A stretch of 28,566 bases of DNA from Ruminococcus_G sp963594675 (GCA_963594675.1 CAVBGA010000112.1:1-28566); one strand, 5' to 3'. Numbered from the stretch's first letter, positions 1 to 7,614 are shown. Translations and numbers: made by a program. Notes: a model not told the origin generated them from the sequence alone.

Positions 1-2
1 CG

Positions 3-164
3 AAAAAGAACTACGATACAGCAACTGCCTCGCTAAAGAAGCTGTTGGATAAAAGGGATGCCATCAGAAGTCAGGAACTTATGAAGGCGGTAACAGACAG
101 TCCGTTATCCTATGATGAGATAATAGCGCTGATCAAATCAGCAGGAAATCCCAAAACAGAATAA
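3..164 (+). CDS. C-terminal part of an unidentified small protein (5' end outside window)
   Basis: An open frame runs from the window edge to TAA at 162-164 and gives 53 residues. The visible part is rich in Lys, Leu and Asp, looks helical (a K-K-L-L-D-K-R-D stretch) and ends with a short acidic/hydrophobic module (S-P-L-S-Y-D-E-I-I-A-L-I). A helical coiled part followed by a small C-terminal helix pair resembles small accessory proteins of conjugative elements such as DUF4315, but this is pattern resemblance only. A hairpin terminator lies about 50 bases downstream, which supports this being the real end of a transcription unit. Function is not recognised. Confidence 0.5.
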   Translation, partial: KKNYDTATASLKKLLDKRDAIRSQELMKAVTDSPLSYDEIIALIKSAGNPKTE

Positions 165-214
165 TAATCTGAATATTTACCCTTAAAACAAGTATGGTAA
201 AAATGACGAAAAAA

Positions 215-253
215 GAGCTCGTTCATCTTGGTGAACGGGCTCCAATTATTTTA
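215..253 (+). terminator. Intrinsic terminator after the leading partial gene
   Basis: An 11-bp stem (215-225 with 232-242, one G-T pair) closes a 6-nt loop. It is followed by a modest T-rich tract. It sits between the partial gene and the YibE/F promoter region. Confidence 0.65.
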
Positions 254-296
254 GATTCAAAAAAGTCTGGAAGCTAACAATTAAATCCACCCTGAA

Positions 297-310
297 ACTA
301 AGCGCTTACT
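297..310. promoter_or_regulatory. cre-like palindrome upstream of the YibE/F gene
   Basis: The sequence ACTAAGCGCTTACT contains the perfect palindrome TAAGCGCTTA. It matches the Gram-positive catabolite-responsive element pattern (TGWAARCGYTWNCW) except for the first two bases. Binding by CcpA is inference from this single site. Confidence 0.3.
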
Positions 311-359
311 TATTTTCTGAATATTACATGAATTTGACAATCATTTAACTTTGATTTGC

Positions 360-388
360 TTCAATCGACTAAAGTGTTTTGTTATAAT
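360..388 (+). promoter_or_regulatory. Probable promoter of the YibE/F gene
   Basis: A perfect TATAAT lies at 383-388, with a poor -35 (TTCAAT, 360-365) 17 bp upstream. Transcription would begin near 395, giving a very short leader before the TTG start at 411. A perfect TTGACA at 334-339 has no matching -10 at the right distance. The promoter position argues against a start upstream at 351. Confidence 0.45.
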
Positions 389-410
389 CTCTTCTGAGGA
401 GATGATTTAT

Positions 411-1631
411 TTGAAGAAAAAAATAGCAGGTATCGCGGCCTTTCTATTGGGTATCGCATTTCTGCTGGCTGTTTCTTTATTTGACTGGAACAGTATCAAC
501 AGTTATGACAAATTTAATTCCGAGGCCCTTCATTATGTAAAAGCTAGAGTAATTAATGTAAGTAGTGAAGAGCTGGTGCAGGATGAGGAAGATTCCAAAC
601 TTTATCTTGGTCAACAGGAAGTTGAGGTTGAAATTCTTGAGGGAGACCAGAAGGGGGAGAAAATTAGCTTCACCAACTATCTGACTCAGGTACATAGCAT
701 TAAGGTGTCAACAAACCAGAGAGTTATCGTTTGTGCAGACACCCCAGAAAATGCGGAAGCTTATTATACGATTTTTAATTATGATAGAACCTTGCCTTTA
801 GGCATGTTGATTCTTGCCTTTGCAGTGGCAATACTTATTGTTGGTCGTCGCAAGGGAGTCAGAGCTCTTCTGGGCGTAGGATTTTCCCTGATGACGGTAG
901 TGCTTTTTATGGCACAGGCAATTTATCATGGATTTAGCCCCGTGGCGATAGCTTTGCTTACCGTTTTGATTGCTACAGGTGCCAGTCTTCTTTTGTTAAA
1001 TGGATTCAGCCGTCGTACGGCGGTAGGTGTTATAGCCACCTTGCTGGGTGTGTGTGTCACCGCAGTAATCTTCATAATAGCCGCTTGGTCTTTGCATTTG
1101 TCTGGTTATAACAGCGATATTGCGGAGGAGTTGCTTTTGGTTCGGGACAATACAGGCCTTAAAGTTCGGCCCTTGCTTATAGCGGGTGTTTTGATTTCTG
1201 CCTTGGGTGCTGTAATGGATGTGGCGGTATCTCTGGCAGCGGCCTTGGAGGAACTGGTGGAAGTAAATCCAAACCTTACTAGAAGAGAATTGATCAAGTC
1301 GGGCTTGAATATCGGTAAAGATATGATTGGTACCATGAGTAATACCTTGATTTTGGCTTTTGCAGGAACCGCTTTGAATACCATGATCAGCCTGCAGGCC
1401 TATGGTTACCAGTTTTCCCAGTTGTTTTCTTCAGATTACATGGCAATCGAATTGGCTCAGGGACTGTGCGCTACTTTGGGCGTGGTGCTTACAGTTCCCG
1501 TTGCTACAGGAATTGCGGCTATCTTTTTTGTCCGCAAAGTAAAAGAGAGAGTCTCCACCTCATCAACAGAGGATTTACATAAAGCGTCAACAGTGGTTGG
1601 CGATTCTTTGATGAGTGTTGAAGATAGATAA
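411..1631 (+). CDS. YibE/F family multi-spanning membrane protein
   Basis: The protein has 406 residues when started at TTG 411, which follows AGGAG at 397-401 with 9 bases between; upstream starts at 351 or 402 lack a usable site. An N-terminal membrane anchor is followed by an extracytoplasmic domain of about 100 residues. About seven hydrophobic helices follow, with the family-typical stretches GFSLMTVVLF, the polar loop after GLKVRPLLIAGVLISALGAVMD and the NIGKDMIGTMSNTLILAF segment. YibE/F proteins are widespread in Firmicutes; their transport role is unproven. Many genomes encode YibE and YibF separately or fused; here one frame carries the whole module. The gene is probably monocistronic or loosely linked to the phosphoesterase 99 bases downstream. 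Confidence 0.85.
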   Translation: MKKKIAGIAAFLLGIAFLLAVSLFDWNSINSYDKFNSEALHYVKARVINVSSEELVQDEEDSKLYLGQQEVEVEILEGDQKGEKISFTNYLTQVHSIKVSTNQRVIVCADTPENAEAYYTIFNYDRTLPLGMLILAFAVAILIVGRRKGVRALLGVGFSLMTVVLFMAQAIYHGFSPVAIALLTVLIATGASLLLLNGFSRRTAVGVIATLLGVCVTAVIFIIAAWSLHLSGYNSDIAEELLLVRDNTGLKVRPLLIAGVLISALGAVMDVAVSLAAALEELVEVNPNLTRRELIKSGLNIGKDMIGTMSNTLILAFAGTALNTMISLQAYGYQFSQLFSSDYMAIELAQGLCATLGVVLTVPVATGIAAIFFVRKVKERVSTSSTEDLHKASTVVGDSLMSVEDR

Positions 1632-1641
1632 ACCACAAGAA

Positions 1642-1705
1642 TGTGCATAAAACAGGTGCAAAAGAAGTATTTACGTAAGCAAATGAGATGAAAGCACCAT
1701 GCACA
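1642..1705 (+). promoter_or_regulatory. Interrupted inverted repeat in the leader of the phosphoesterase gene
   Basis: Two arm pairs are nested: TGTGCAT (1642-1648) with ATGCACA (1699-1705), and GGTGC (1655-1659) with GCACC (1694-1698). They are separated by a 6-nt bulge and a 34-nt loop. The structure ends just before the ribosome site at 1711-1720. No T-run follows, so it is not a terminator on the plus strand; an mRNA leader fold or protein site is possible. Confidence 0.35.
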
Positions 1706-1730
1706 AAAAAGAAAGGTAGGTTATGAAAAA

Positions 1731-3776
1731 ATGAAGTGGAAAAGTGTGAAATCACGATTGACCAAAGCAGTCTGTCTGTCTATGACAGTTCTTCTTGCAG
1801 GCAGCACAGCAGTTCCGGCTGCAGCAGAGGCTCTGGGCACTGAGACAGCTATCGAAGAGGAAAGCGATGCAGAGGCTACAGCAGAGACTACAGAAGAAAC
1901 TGCAGATGACGAAACTCTGACCGTAGAAGACAGCGAGGAGACTACCGCAAACGAGACAGAGACAAGTACTCAGGAAGATGCAGATACTCTTACAGATACG
2001 GATGCTACAACAGAGGAAGATGCTGAAGAGACAGTAGAGCAGGGAAGCATCTCTATTTCCATCGGTAGCGATGAGACTCAGAGAAACTTTACTTGGTACA
2101 GCAATGAAAAAGATACCGGTAAAATCCTGATTGCAAAAGAGGCAGATCTGGTAGACGGTGAGATGCCAGAGAATGCAAAAAGCTATACAGCTAGCGTAAA
2201 AACAGCTAACAATAAAGAAGGATATTATAGCTATCAGGTAACTGCAAAGAATCTGGCAAGCGATACAACTTATGCTTATCAGATGGTAAACGGTGATAAC
2301 AAGACTGAGATTCATACTTTCACAACAGGTAGCGAAGGTGCTTTTTCCTTTGCATTCGCAGGTGACCCACAGATTGGTGCCAGCCGTAATTCTCAGAGCG
2401 ATTCTGAAGGTTGGGAAAAGACTTTGAACCTGATCAATAACTCAAACGAGCTTAGTGGTATTGATTTCATGCTTTCCGCAGGTGACCAGGTAAATACAGC
2501 AAATGATGAGAGCCAGTATGATTATTATCTGAATCACAACGCTTTGCTGGATCTTCCAGTTGCAACTGTAGTTGGTAACCATGATTCTTTCTCTGCAGCA
2601 TATGACGAGCATTTCAATGTTCCTAATGAGAGCTCCTATGGTCGTACAGATGCCAGCGGTGATTACTATTTCGTATACAATGGCGTGCTTTTCATGGCTT
2701 TGAATAGTAACAACCGTTCTACTGCAGAGCACAAAGCATTTATGGAAGAGGCTATTGCGGCTACATCTAACCAGACAATCAAATGGAAAATCGTAACCTT
2801 CCACCACTCTATCTATTCTGTAGCAAATCATGCAGTAGAAAGTGATATCCTGGAGCGTCGTGAGCAGCTTTCACCGGTATTCAAGGATCTGGATATCGAC
2901 GTAGTACTCATGGGTCATGACCATGTATACTGCCGTACCTATATGATGGATGGCACAACACCTATGACAGATGCTTCCATCTATGATGATGACAGCTACA
3001 GCTCCATCACAAATCCAGAGGGTATCCTCTATGTAACAGCAAACTCTGCATCTGGTTCTAAATATTACACCATTCAGAATAACCTTGATTTCTCTTATTC
3101 AAGAGTTATGAACCAGGAGCGTACACCGAATATCTCTAAAGTAAGTATTTCTGATGATAAATTTACTATCACAACTTATCGTACCAGCGATATGAGTGTA
3201 GTAGATACCTTCACCATTAATCATAAAACAGAAGAGAACGTGATTACTGCTGACGATGTAACAAAAACTTATAGAACAACAGATCGTACCTTCAAACTGG
3301 GTGCAACCAATACTGCTGGAAAAGCAATGACATATAGCAGTGATAATAAGAACGTTACAGTTGATGAGAACGGTAAAGTAACCATCAAGAAGAAATTCAT
3401 GGGTTCAGCTGTCATCACTATCGAGTGTGAGGGTGGCGATGGATATGCACCGTCTAGCAGAGAGGTAACAATTAATGTAGTTCCTACAAAAGTAAAAATG
3501 AAATCTGTAAAGAACAGTGCAGCAAATAAGATCACTGTAAGCTGGGAGAAAGAATCCTTCGCAACAGGCTATGAGCTTCAGTACTCTACAGATAAGAACT
3601 TCAAGAAAGGTGTTATCTCTAAGAAAGGCTTCAAGAACTCTATTACAAAAGAGACCTTCTCTGGTATTGCAAAGGGAACAAAACTTTATGTAAGAATGCG
3701 TTCCTACAAGACCATCGATGGTGAGAAATACTACTCAGCATGGAATACTGCTAAGAAAGTTACTGTTAAAAAATAA
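1731..3776 (+). CDS. Secreted metallophosphoesterase (purple-acid-phosphatase-like) with Ig-like and FN3-like C-terminus
   Basis: This 681-residue exported phosphoesterase begins with a signal peptide (1-32, cleavage near AVPAAA). An acidic Glu/Asp/Thr-rich linker follows to about residue 102, probably a wall-crossing stalk. An N-terminal beta domain (about 104-200) precedes the calcineurin-like metallophosphatase core. Its motifs are G-D212, G-D252, G-N283-H284-D285, H358-H359 and G-H396-D-H398, which are the usual two-metal ligands. The C-terminus holds a bacterial Ig-like domain (about 505-585) and an FN3-like domain (about 588-681). No LPXTG anchor is visible, so surface retention may be non-covalent. 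Substrate is unknown; phosphate scavenging from organic esters is the family expectation. The ribosome site AGGTAGG is about 10 bases upstream; a tiny frame ATG-AAA-AAA-TGA (1723-1734) overlaps the start by 4 bases. Confidence 0.9.
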   Translation: MKWKSVKSRLTKAVCLSMTVLLAGSTAVPAAAEALGTETAIEEESDAEATAETTEETADDETLTVEDSEETTANETETSTQEDADTLTDTDATTEEDAEETVEQGSISISIGSDETQRNFTWYSNEKDTGKILIAKEADLVDGEMPENAKSYTASVKTANNKEGYYSYQVTAKNLASDTTYAYQMVNGDNKTEIHTFTTGSEGAFSFAFAGDPQIGASRNSQSDSEGWEKTLNLINNSNELSGIDFMLSAGDQVNTANDESQYDYYLNHNALLDLPVATVVGNHDSFSAAYDEHFNVPNESSYGRTDASGDYYFVYNGVLFMALNSNNRSTAEHKAFMEEAIAATSNQTIKWKIVTFHHSIYSVANHAVESDILERREQLSPVFKDLDIDVVLMGHDHVYCRTYMMDGTTPMTDASIYDDDSYSSITNPEGILYVTANSASGSKYYTIQNNLDFSYSRVMNQERTPNISKVSISDDKFTITTYRTSDMSVVDTFTINHKTEENVITADDVTKTYRTTDRTFKLGATNTAGKAMTYSSDNKNVTVDENGKVTIKKKFMGSAVITIECEGGDGYAPSSREVTINVVPTKVKMKSVKNSAANKITVSWEKESFATGYELQYSTDKNFKKGVISKKGFKNSITKETFSGIAKGTKLYVRMRSYKTIDGEKYYSAWNTAKKVTVKK

Positions 3777-3831
3777 TGGTAATCGCTCATAATCTTTAAA
3801 AAGACAAAATCCTATAACATATAAGTGAAAG

Positions 3832-3872
3832 GAATCCTTCCTGCGGCGACCTCCCGGGAAGGGTTCTTTTTT
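3832..3872 (+). terminator. Intrinsic terminator of the metallophosphoesterase gene
   Basis: A 10-bp stem (3832-3841 with 3857-3866, one G-T pair) with a GC-rich loop is followed by six T at 3867-3872. Confidence 0.85.
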
Positions 3873-3907
3873 ATGGGAAATTTTGATGCAATGAAAAGAA
3901 ATTAGGC

Positions 3908-3944
3908 GTTCTGGTCAAGTGTTACAAAAACGCTTAACCAGAAC
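3908..3944. repeat. 16-bp imperfect inverted repeat upstream of SH3b peptide copy 1
   Basis: GTTCTGGTCAAGTGTT (3908-3923) pairs with AACGCTTAACCAGAAC (3929-3944) at 14 of 16 positions, with a 5-nt loop. The two mismatches are G-T type pairs in RNA. It lies about 50 bp upstream of the block conserved between the two peptide genes and is absent before copy 2. It may be a protein-binding site or a transcribed hairpin. Confidence 0.5.
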
Positions 3945-3957
3945 ACTTTAATCATAA

Positions 3958-4053
3958 CTTAAGGTTAAATAAGAAAGCCTTATGATAGAAGTGTTTTTTC
4001 CTTCAGATTCCCTTGGTATTATAGACTCATCAAAGGGAACAACACAAAACCTT
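3958..4053 (+). promoter_or_regulatory. Conserved promoter/leader block of SH3b peptide copy 1
   Basis: Bases 3994-4053 (60 nt) are identical to the reverse complement of 28238-28297 in front of copy 2. Upstream, CTTAAGGTTAAATAAG (3958-3973) is also shared. The block contains TGG-TATTAT (-10 at 4017-4022, TGn-extended) and no acceptable -35, as expected for an activator-dependent promoter. CTTAA repeats occur 25 bp apart (3933 and 3958), and 24 bp apart in copy 2, and may be regulator half-sites. The start point and the activator are inference. Confidence 0.65.
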
Positions 4054-4115
4054 AGAAAAACAAAGAAACAAAACGACAAAGAAAAAAATTAAAAGAAGAA
4101 AAGGAGAAAAACACG

Positions 4116-4367
4116 ATGAGAACAATGATTAATGAGATGGATCTGGAGATGGTAACCGGAGGAGCAAGAGTATATGGAACAAAGAACTATCTGGCCTTGA
4201 GAAATCGAGCAGTCTATTCCACCAAGACAGAGATTGGTCGTCTTTATAACGGTGAGCAAGTAACGGTACTGAAGAAAGGTATCCGCAATGGAAACTATAA
4301 ATATGCATTAGTATATTCACCGAAGCTACACCGTTGTGGATATGTAGTAGCCGGTTATCTTAGATAG
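4116..4367 (+). CDS. Double-glycine-leader secreted SH3b micro-protein, copy 1
   Basis: The 83-residue product starts with a canonical bacteriocin-type leader. Counted back from the cut after G15-G16, it has hydrophobic -12 (Ile5), acidic -8 (Asp9), Leu at -7 and Val at -4. Peptidase-containing ABC exporters cleave such leaders. The predicted 67-residue mature part is a bacterial SH3 (SH3_3) fold: Y-L-A-L-R, then G-R-L-Y-N-G-E-Q-V-T-V-L, then the closing G-Y-V-V-A-G-Y-L. It is strongly basic (13 Lys/Arg against 2 Glu) and has a single Cys (C74). SH3b domains usually bind peptidoglycan, so a wall-targeting or antagonistic role is plausible but unproven. AAGGAG lies upstream of the ATG. It is 72/83 identical to copy 2. 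No exporter or immunity gene is recognisable nearby. Confidence 0.8.
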   Translation: MRTMINEMDLEMVTGGARVYGTKNYLALRNRAVYSTKTEIGRLYNGEQVTVLKKGIRNGNYKYALVYSPKLHRCGYVVAGYLR

Positions 4368-4450
4368 GATAGATGGTTATTCATATAATGCAGTAGGAGA
4401 AAAGAGTTAATAATAAAGGCAGTAATAAGAAAGGAATGGGATATAAACAT

Positions 4451-4525
4451 ATGATAAAAATGATATTAAATAAGTTGCGCAGGCGCAGGACATACATAAG
4501 GCTGAGACGCCGTCAGTGGACTTGA
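4451..4525 (+). CDS. Candidate Arg-rich 24-residue micro-ORF downstream of the SH3b peptide
   Basis: ATG 4451 to TGA 4523-4525 encodes a peptide with a hydrophobic N-terminus (M-I-K-M-I-L) and eight Arg in the last fifteen residues (clusters RRRR and RLRRR), ending Q-W-T. It has no acidic residue. An in-frame ATG at 4436 would add five residues. The purine-rich AAGGA at 4431-4435 is poorly spaced for either start. The frame ends just before a strong terminator, so it may share the transcript of the SH3b gene. The composition is that of cationic antimicrobial or nucleic-acid-binding peptides, but chance is possible. No equivalent is seen after copy 2. Confidence 0.3.
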   Translation: MIKMILNKLRRRRTYIRLRRRQWT

Positions 4526-4552
4526 AATAGATAAGGAGTGATACGATATAAT

Positions 4553-4594
4553 GCCCCATGGAGATGGAAAACCAATCTCTGTGGGGCACTTTTT
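4553..4594 (+). terminator. Intrinsic terminator closing the SH3b copy 1 unit
   Basis: A 13-bp stem (4553-4565 with 4575-4587, two wobble pairs) is followed by a T-run at 4590-4594. It overlaps the end of the convergent permease gene, so it may serve both strands. Confidence 0.8.
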
Positions 4595-5540
4595 ATTTCA
4601 ATTTCTTAATTATCCCTGAAATAATGCCAAGAGCTGGGAGTTCAATTAAGGGACCGATGACCAGTGCCAGAGAAATCAGAGGCTGATTAGGAAAGGCAGC
4701 TACGGCAATCGCCAGTGACAGGGGTGAATTTCTTGCCAAAGTGGTGAAATTCAAGGAAATAATATCTTTTGTAGGAAGATTTTCTTTCTTTCCAATGAAA
4801 CGCACCACTAAGAAATTGACTACAAAAAAGATAGCCAGTGGAATCAGCATTTCTAAAAGCAGGATAGGATGTGCGAAAACCTCCTGACTTTCTGAGGCGA
4901 ACATAAAGATGACAGCCAGACATAAAAAAAGTAATTGGCCATTGTCCCCTGCTTCTTTCAGCCATTCCTCTCGACTTTTCCACTTAGCTGAGCTTTTGCC
5001 CAGGAGTTTTGTTCCAAAGGAAATCAGGAAAGGAATCAGTAGGACAATGAGAATACTGGACAGAACATCTCTTGCGCTCATGGAGACACTTCCCCCAAAA
5101 AAGAGAAAAATATAAAAAGGCAGCAAAAGAATTTGCAGCAACAGGTTTAAGGGCAGAATAGAAGCCCCAAGTTCCACATTTCCATCAGAAAGGGCTGTGA
5201 AGACCAGATACCAGTCGGTGCAAGGTGTTACCAGAAGCATCAAAAGCCCCATTCTAAGATCAGTAGAACCATTGAAGAAAAGTAAGCCCAGCACATAAGC
5301 AAAAATGGGTGTCCAGATAAAGTTGATGGTCAGGGCTGTTAGCGTGAATTTTTTATTTCCAAAGGACTGTTTTAACTTCTTGCCATCTACGGATATAAAG
5401 ACGAAATATAGTAGTACCATTAGGGAGGGCTCAATCCAGTGTACAGAATACCCGCCAATGGGTGTAGCATACCCCAGTAAAAGTCCTAGTAGGGCTGACA
5501 TTATGATAATAATGGGCTGAAGTTTGGTAAATAGACTCAT
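4593..5540 (-). CDS. ACR3/BASS-type membrane permease, arsenite-efflux-like
   Basis: The 315-residue protein has about ten hydrophobic helices. The segment T-P-C-T-D-W-Y around residue 105, followed by L-S-D-G-N, corresponds to the conserved Cys-containing helix of the ACR3 arsenite-exporter branch of the bile-acid:sodium-symporter superfamily. The later segment L-N-F-T-T-L-A-R-N-S-P-L is also typical. The start was set at 5540 because GGAGG precedes it with 5 bases between; starts further upstream lack a site. No arsR or arsC is next to it, so arsenite export is only a family-based proposal; other anions or organic acids are possible. It stands alone on the minus strand, convergent with the peptide unit. 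Confidence 0.75.
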   Translation of the reverse strand: MSLFTKLQPIIIIMSALLGLLLGYATPIGGYSVHWIEPSLMVLLYFVFISVDGKKLKQSFGNKKFTLTALTINFIWTPIFAYVLGLLFFNGSTDLRMGLLMLLVTPCTDWYLVFTALSDGNVELGASILPLNLLLQILLLPFYIFLFFGGSVSMSARDVLSSILIVLLIPFLISFGTKLLGKSSAKWKSREEWLKEAGDNGQLLFLCLAVIFMFASESQEVFAHPILLLEMLIPLAIFFVVNFLVVRFIGKKENLPTKDIISLNFTTLARNSPLSLAIAVAAFPNQPLISLALVIGPLIELPALGIISGIIKKLK

Positions 5541-5630
5541 AATTTCCTCCATAATACTTGAAATAGTCATGACTAATTGTACCATTTGAAGAGAAAAAAG
5601 TCAGCTATTATAAATGATAACTAGAGTTTA

Positions 5631-5659
5631 TTGACAGGAAGTGTAGTGGATAATATAAG
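5631..5659 (+). promoter_or_regulatory. Strong promoter of the HTH-AAA gene
   Basis: TTGACA (5631-5636), a 17-bp spacer and TATAAG (5654-5659) form a near-consensus promoter. It places the start at about 5666, so nearly all of the repeat array lies in the transcribed leader. Confidence 0.75.
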
Positions 5660-5768
5660 AACTAAAACATCTAAAACGAGAACTGAAACGCACAAAACGG
5701 GAACTAAAATACAAAAATGAGAACTATTTATTGAGAGAATGAGAACTGGATGATAAAATAGGAACATA
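5659..5768 (+). repeat. Six-unit degenerate tandem repeat, ~21-nt period, in the leader of the HTH-AAA gene
   Basis: The core GAACT (last unit GAACA) recurs at 5659, 5680, 5701, 5721, 5743 and 5762, with spacings of 21, 21, 20, 22 and 19. Several cores are preceded by AAAACGr or AAATGA and followed by AAAA or GAAA. The period is two helical turns, as in iteron-like or cooperative operator arrays. The units are too short and degenerate for CRISPR. The array begins at the -10 box and ends before the ribosome site at 5778-5784. Confidence 0.7.
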
Positions 5769-5792
5769 GTTATAGAGAAGGGAGCAAAGCAT

Positions 5793-7544
5793 ATGAGGTA
5801 TTATACAACGAAGGAAGCTGCAGAGCTCCAGGGAGTAACCAAACGATATATATCAAAACTTTGTGCAGAAAATGCCATTGCCGGTGCTAAGAAAAAAGGA
5901 AATAGGTGGATGATTCCGGAGACTTTTGTAGATGCAAAAAAACATGAGAATGCGTCAAGTCGTGTATTTAATACCACAGGAATTTGCAATCCAAAAGAGC
6001 ACTATATGGTAGATTTAGCAAAACGACTTTCTGAAGTCCGAATGCTTGTAGATGAAGGAAAATATTTCACCATTAATCGTGCCAGACAGTTTGGCAAGAC
6101 GACAACCTTGCATGCTTTGGCTGAATATCTAAAGGATGACTATCTGGTTATCAGTATGGATTTTCAAATGCAGATGAGTGATGCAAAATTTAAAAATGAA
6201 AATAGCTTCTCTATTGCGTTTGCCCGAGCGTTTGAAAATTCATTTCGAATTGCAGAAAGTGGAAATAGTCAGGAATGTCAGAAGGCGATAAGAAATTTTA
6301 GGGAAGAATGGATGGAGGCAGGAGAGCAATTTGAGTTAGTAGAACTATTTCAAGGTTTAAGCTGTCTTTGTCGAGCACTTCCGATGAAATTAGTGCTTAT
6401 GATTGATGAAGTGGATAGTGCGACGAATAATCAGGTTTTTCTGGATTTTCTGGCACAGCTGCGAGGATATTACATTAATAGAAGTCAGTTTGCGACCTTT
6501 CACTCTGTGATTCTTGCAGGCGTCTTTGATATTCGCAATTTAAAACGCAAATTACGGCCGGAAGAGGAGCATAAAGATAACAGTCCCTGGAATATTGCAG
6601 CGGATTTTGATATAGATATGAGTTTTTCTGTGGGAGAAATCGGAGATATGCTATCAGAATATGCCATGGATCATGCTATGAGTATGGATACCGATTTGAT
6701 TGCCAGGGAAATTTATGATTACACTTCCGGATATCCTTATCTGGTATCCAGACTTTGCCAGTTGCTTGATAAGCGTAGCAAATTTTGTGAGGAGAACAGT
6801 TGGACTCATGAAGGAATCTTAAAGGTAGTTCGCAAGTTGCTTCGAGAGTCGAATTCCTTATTTGATGATATGGCCAAGAAAGTAAAGGATTATCCGGAAT
6901 TGGAACATATGCTAAGGGACACTTTATTTTGTGGAAAAGGAATTCCCTTTAATATGGGAACAGAATTAGTGTCTATAGGCGTTATGTTTGGCTTTTTAAG
7001 GGATTTGAATGGGCAGGTTGCCATATCTAATCGTATCTTTGAAATTTGGTTTTATAATCTTTTTATTGCGCAGGATGCCATTGATAGCAGGACCTATGAG
7101 GTGGGGCAGCGTTTTAAAGGACAATTCATTACGGAAAATGGATTGGACATGAAAAGAATTCTGGAGAAATTTGTAGAACATTTCACAGAAAGCTTTGGAA
7201 ATAGTTCAGATGCATTTGTAGAAGAGAATGGAAGAAAACTATTTTTATTGTATATTCGCCCTTTAATCAATGGTGTTGGAAATTATTATATAGAAGCTTG
7301 CACTCGCAGTATGGGACGTACAGATTTGATTATTGATTACCTGGGAAAGCAATATATTATTGAAATGAAGATTTGGCATGGAAATGAGTATAATTCTCGT
7401 GGTGAGGAACAATTATTAGGATATCTTGAAGATTATCATTTGGAGTATGGTTATATGCTTAGCTTTAATTTTAATAAAAATAAAAAAGTTGGGGTGAAGG
7501 AATATCATTTTAAAAATCATATGCTAGTGGAGGCTATGGTATAA
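5793..7544 (+). CDS. HTH - AAA ATPase - PD-(D/E)XK nuclease-like fusion protein
   Basis: The 583-residue protein has three parts. Residues 4-49 are a MerR/excisionase-like helix-turn-helix (Y-T-T-K-E-A-A-E...V-T-K-R-Y-I-S-K-L-C, then N-R-W-M-I-P). An AAA-type NTPase follows, with Walker A Q-F-G-K102-T-T and Walker B L-V-L-M-I-D205-E206. The C-terminus has a restriction-like core: G-R-T-D511-L-I-I-D, then Y-I-I-E524-M-K526. The ATPase and nuclease parts resemble the AAA-ATPase_like/PDDEXK_9 family abundant in gut bacteria, whose function is unproven; defence or selfish-element roles have been suggested. The fused HTH is less usual and could bind the repeat array just upstream. AGGGAG precedes ATG 5793. 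Base composition is clearly more AT-rich than the catabolic genes downstream, which hints at separate origin. Confidence 0.8.
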   Translation: MRYYTTKEAAELQGVTKRYISKLCAENAIAGAKKKGNRWMIPETFVDAKKHENASSRVFNTTGICNPKEHYMVDLAKRLSEVRMLVDEGKYFTINRARQFGKTTTLHALAEYLKDDYLVISMDFQMQMSDAKFKNENSFSIAFARAFENSFRIAESGNSQECQKAIRNFREEWMEAGEQFELVELFQGLSCLCRALPMKLVLMIDEVDSATNNQVFLDFLAQLRGYYINRSQFATFHSVILAGVFDIRNLKRKLRPEEEHKDNSPWNIAADFDIDMSFSVGEIGDMLSEYAMDHAMSMDTDLIAREIYDYTSGYPYLVSRLCQLLDKRSKFCEENSWTHEGILKVVRKLLRESNSLFDDMAKKVKDYPELEHMLRDTLFCGKGIPFNMGTELVSIGVMFGFLRDLNGQVAISNRIFEIWFYNLFIAQDAIDSRTYEVGQRFKGQFITENGLDMKRILEKFVEHFTESFGNSSDAFVEENGRKLFLLYIRPLINGVGNYYIEACTRSMGRTDLIIDYLGKQYIIEMKIWHGNEYNSRGEEQLLGYLEDYHLEYGYMLSFNFNKNKKVGVKEYHFKNHMLVEAMV

Positions 7545-7614
7545 GGGGAGAGTGTTAGGAGGGCAAACTTAAAACAGTTTTTATATTTTGTAAAAGAGAA
7601 GGATATGTATAAAA

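Noticed and set aside
334..339. Perfect TTGACA as the -35 of the YibE/F promoter
   Set aside because: No -10-like hexamer lies 16-18 bases downstream; the TATAAT at 383 is 43 bases away.
1752..2315. Cys-rich 187-residue frame opposite the phosphoesterase
   Set aside because: It mirrors the acidic low-complexity linker on the other strand; Ser/Cys/Ile richness is a by-product of that repeat-like DNA.
5659..5768. CRISPR array
   Set aside because: Units are only about 21 nt in all with a 5-nt constant core, no separate spacers and no cas genes.
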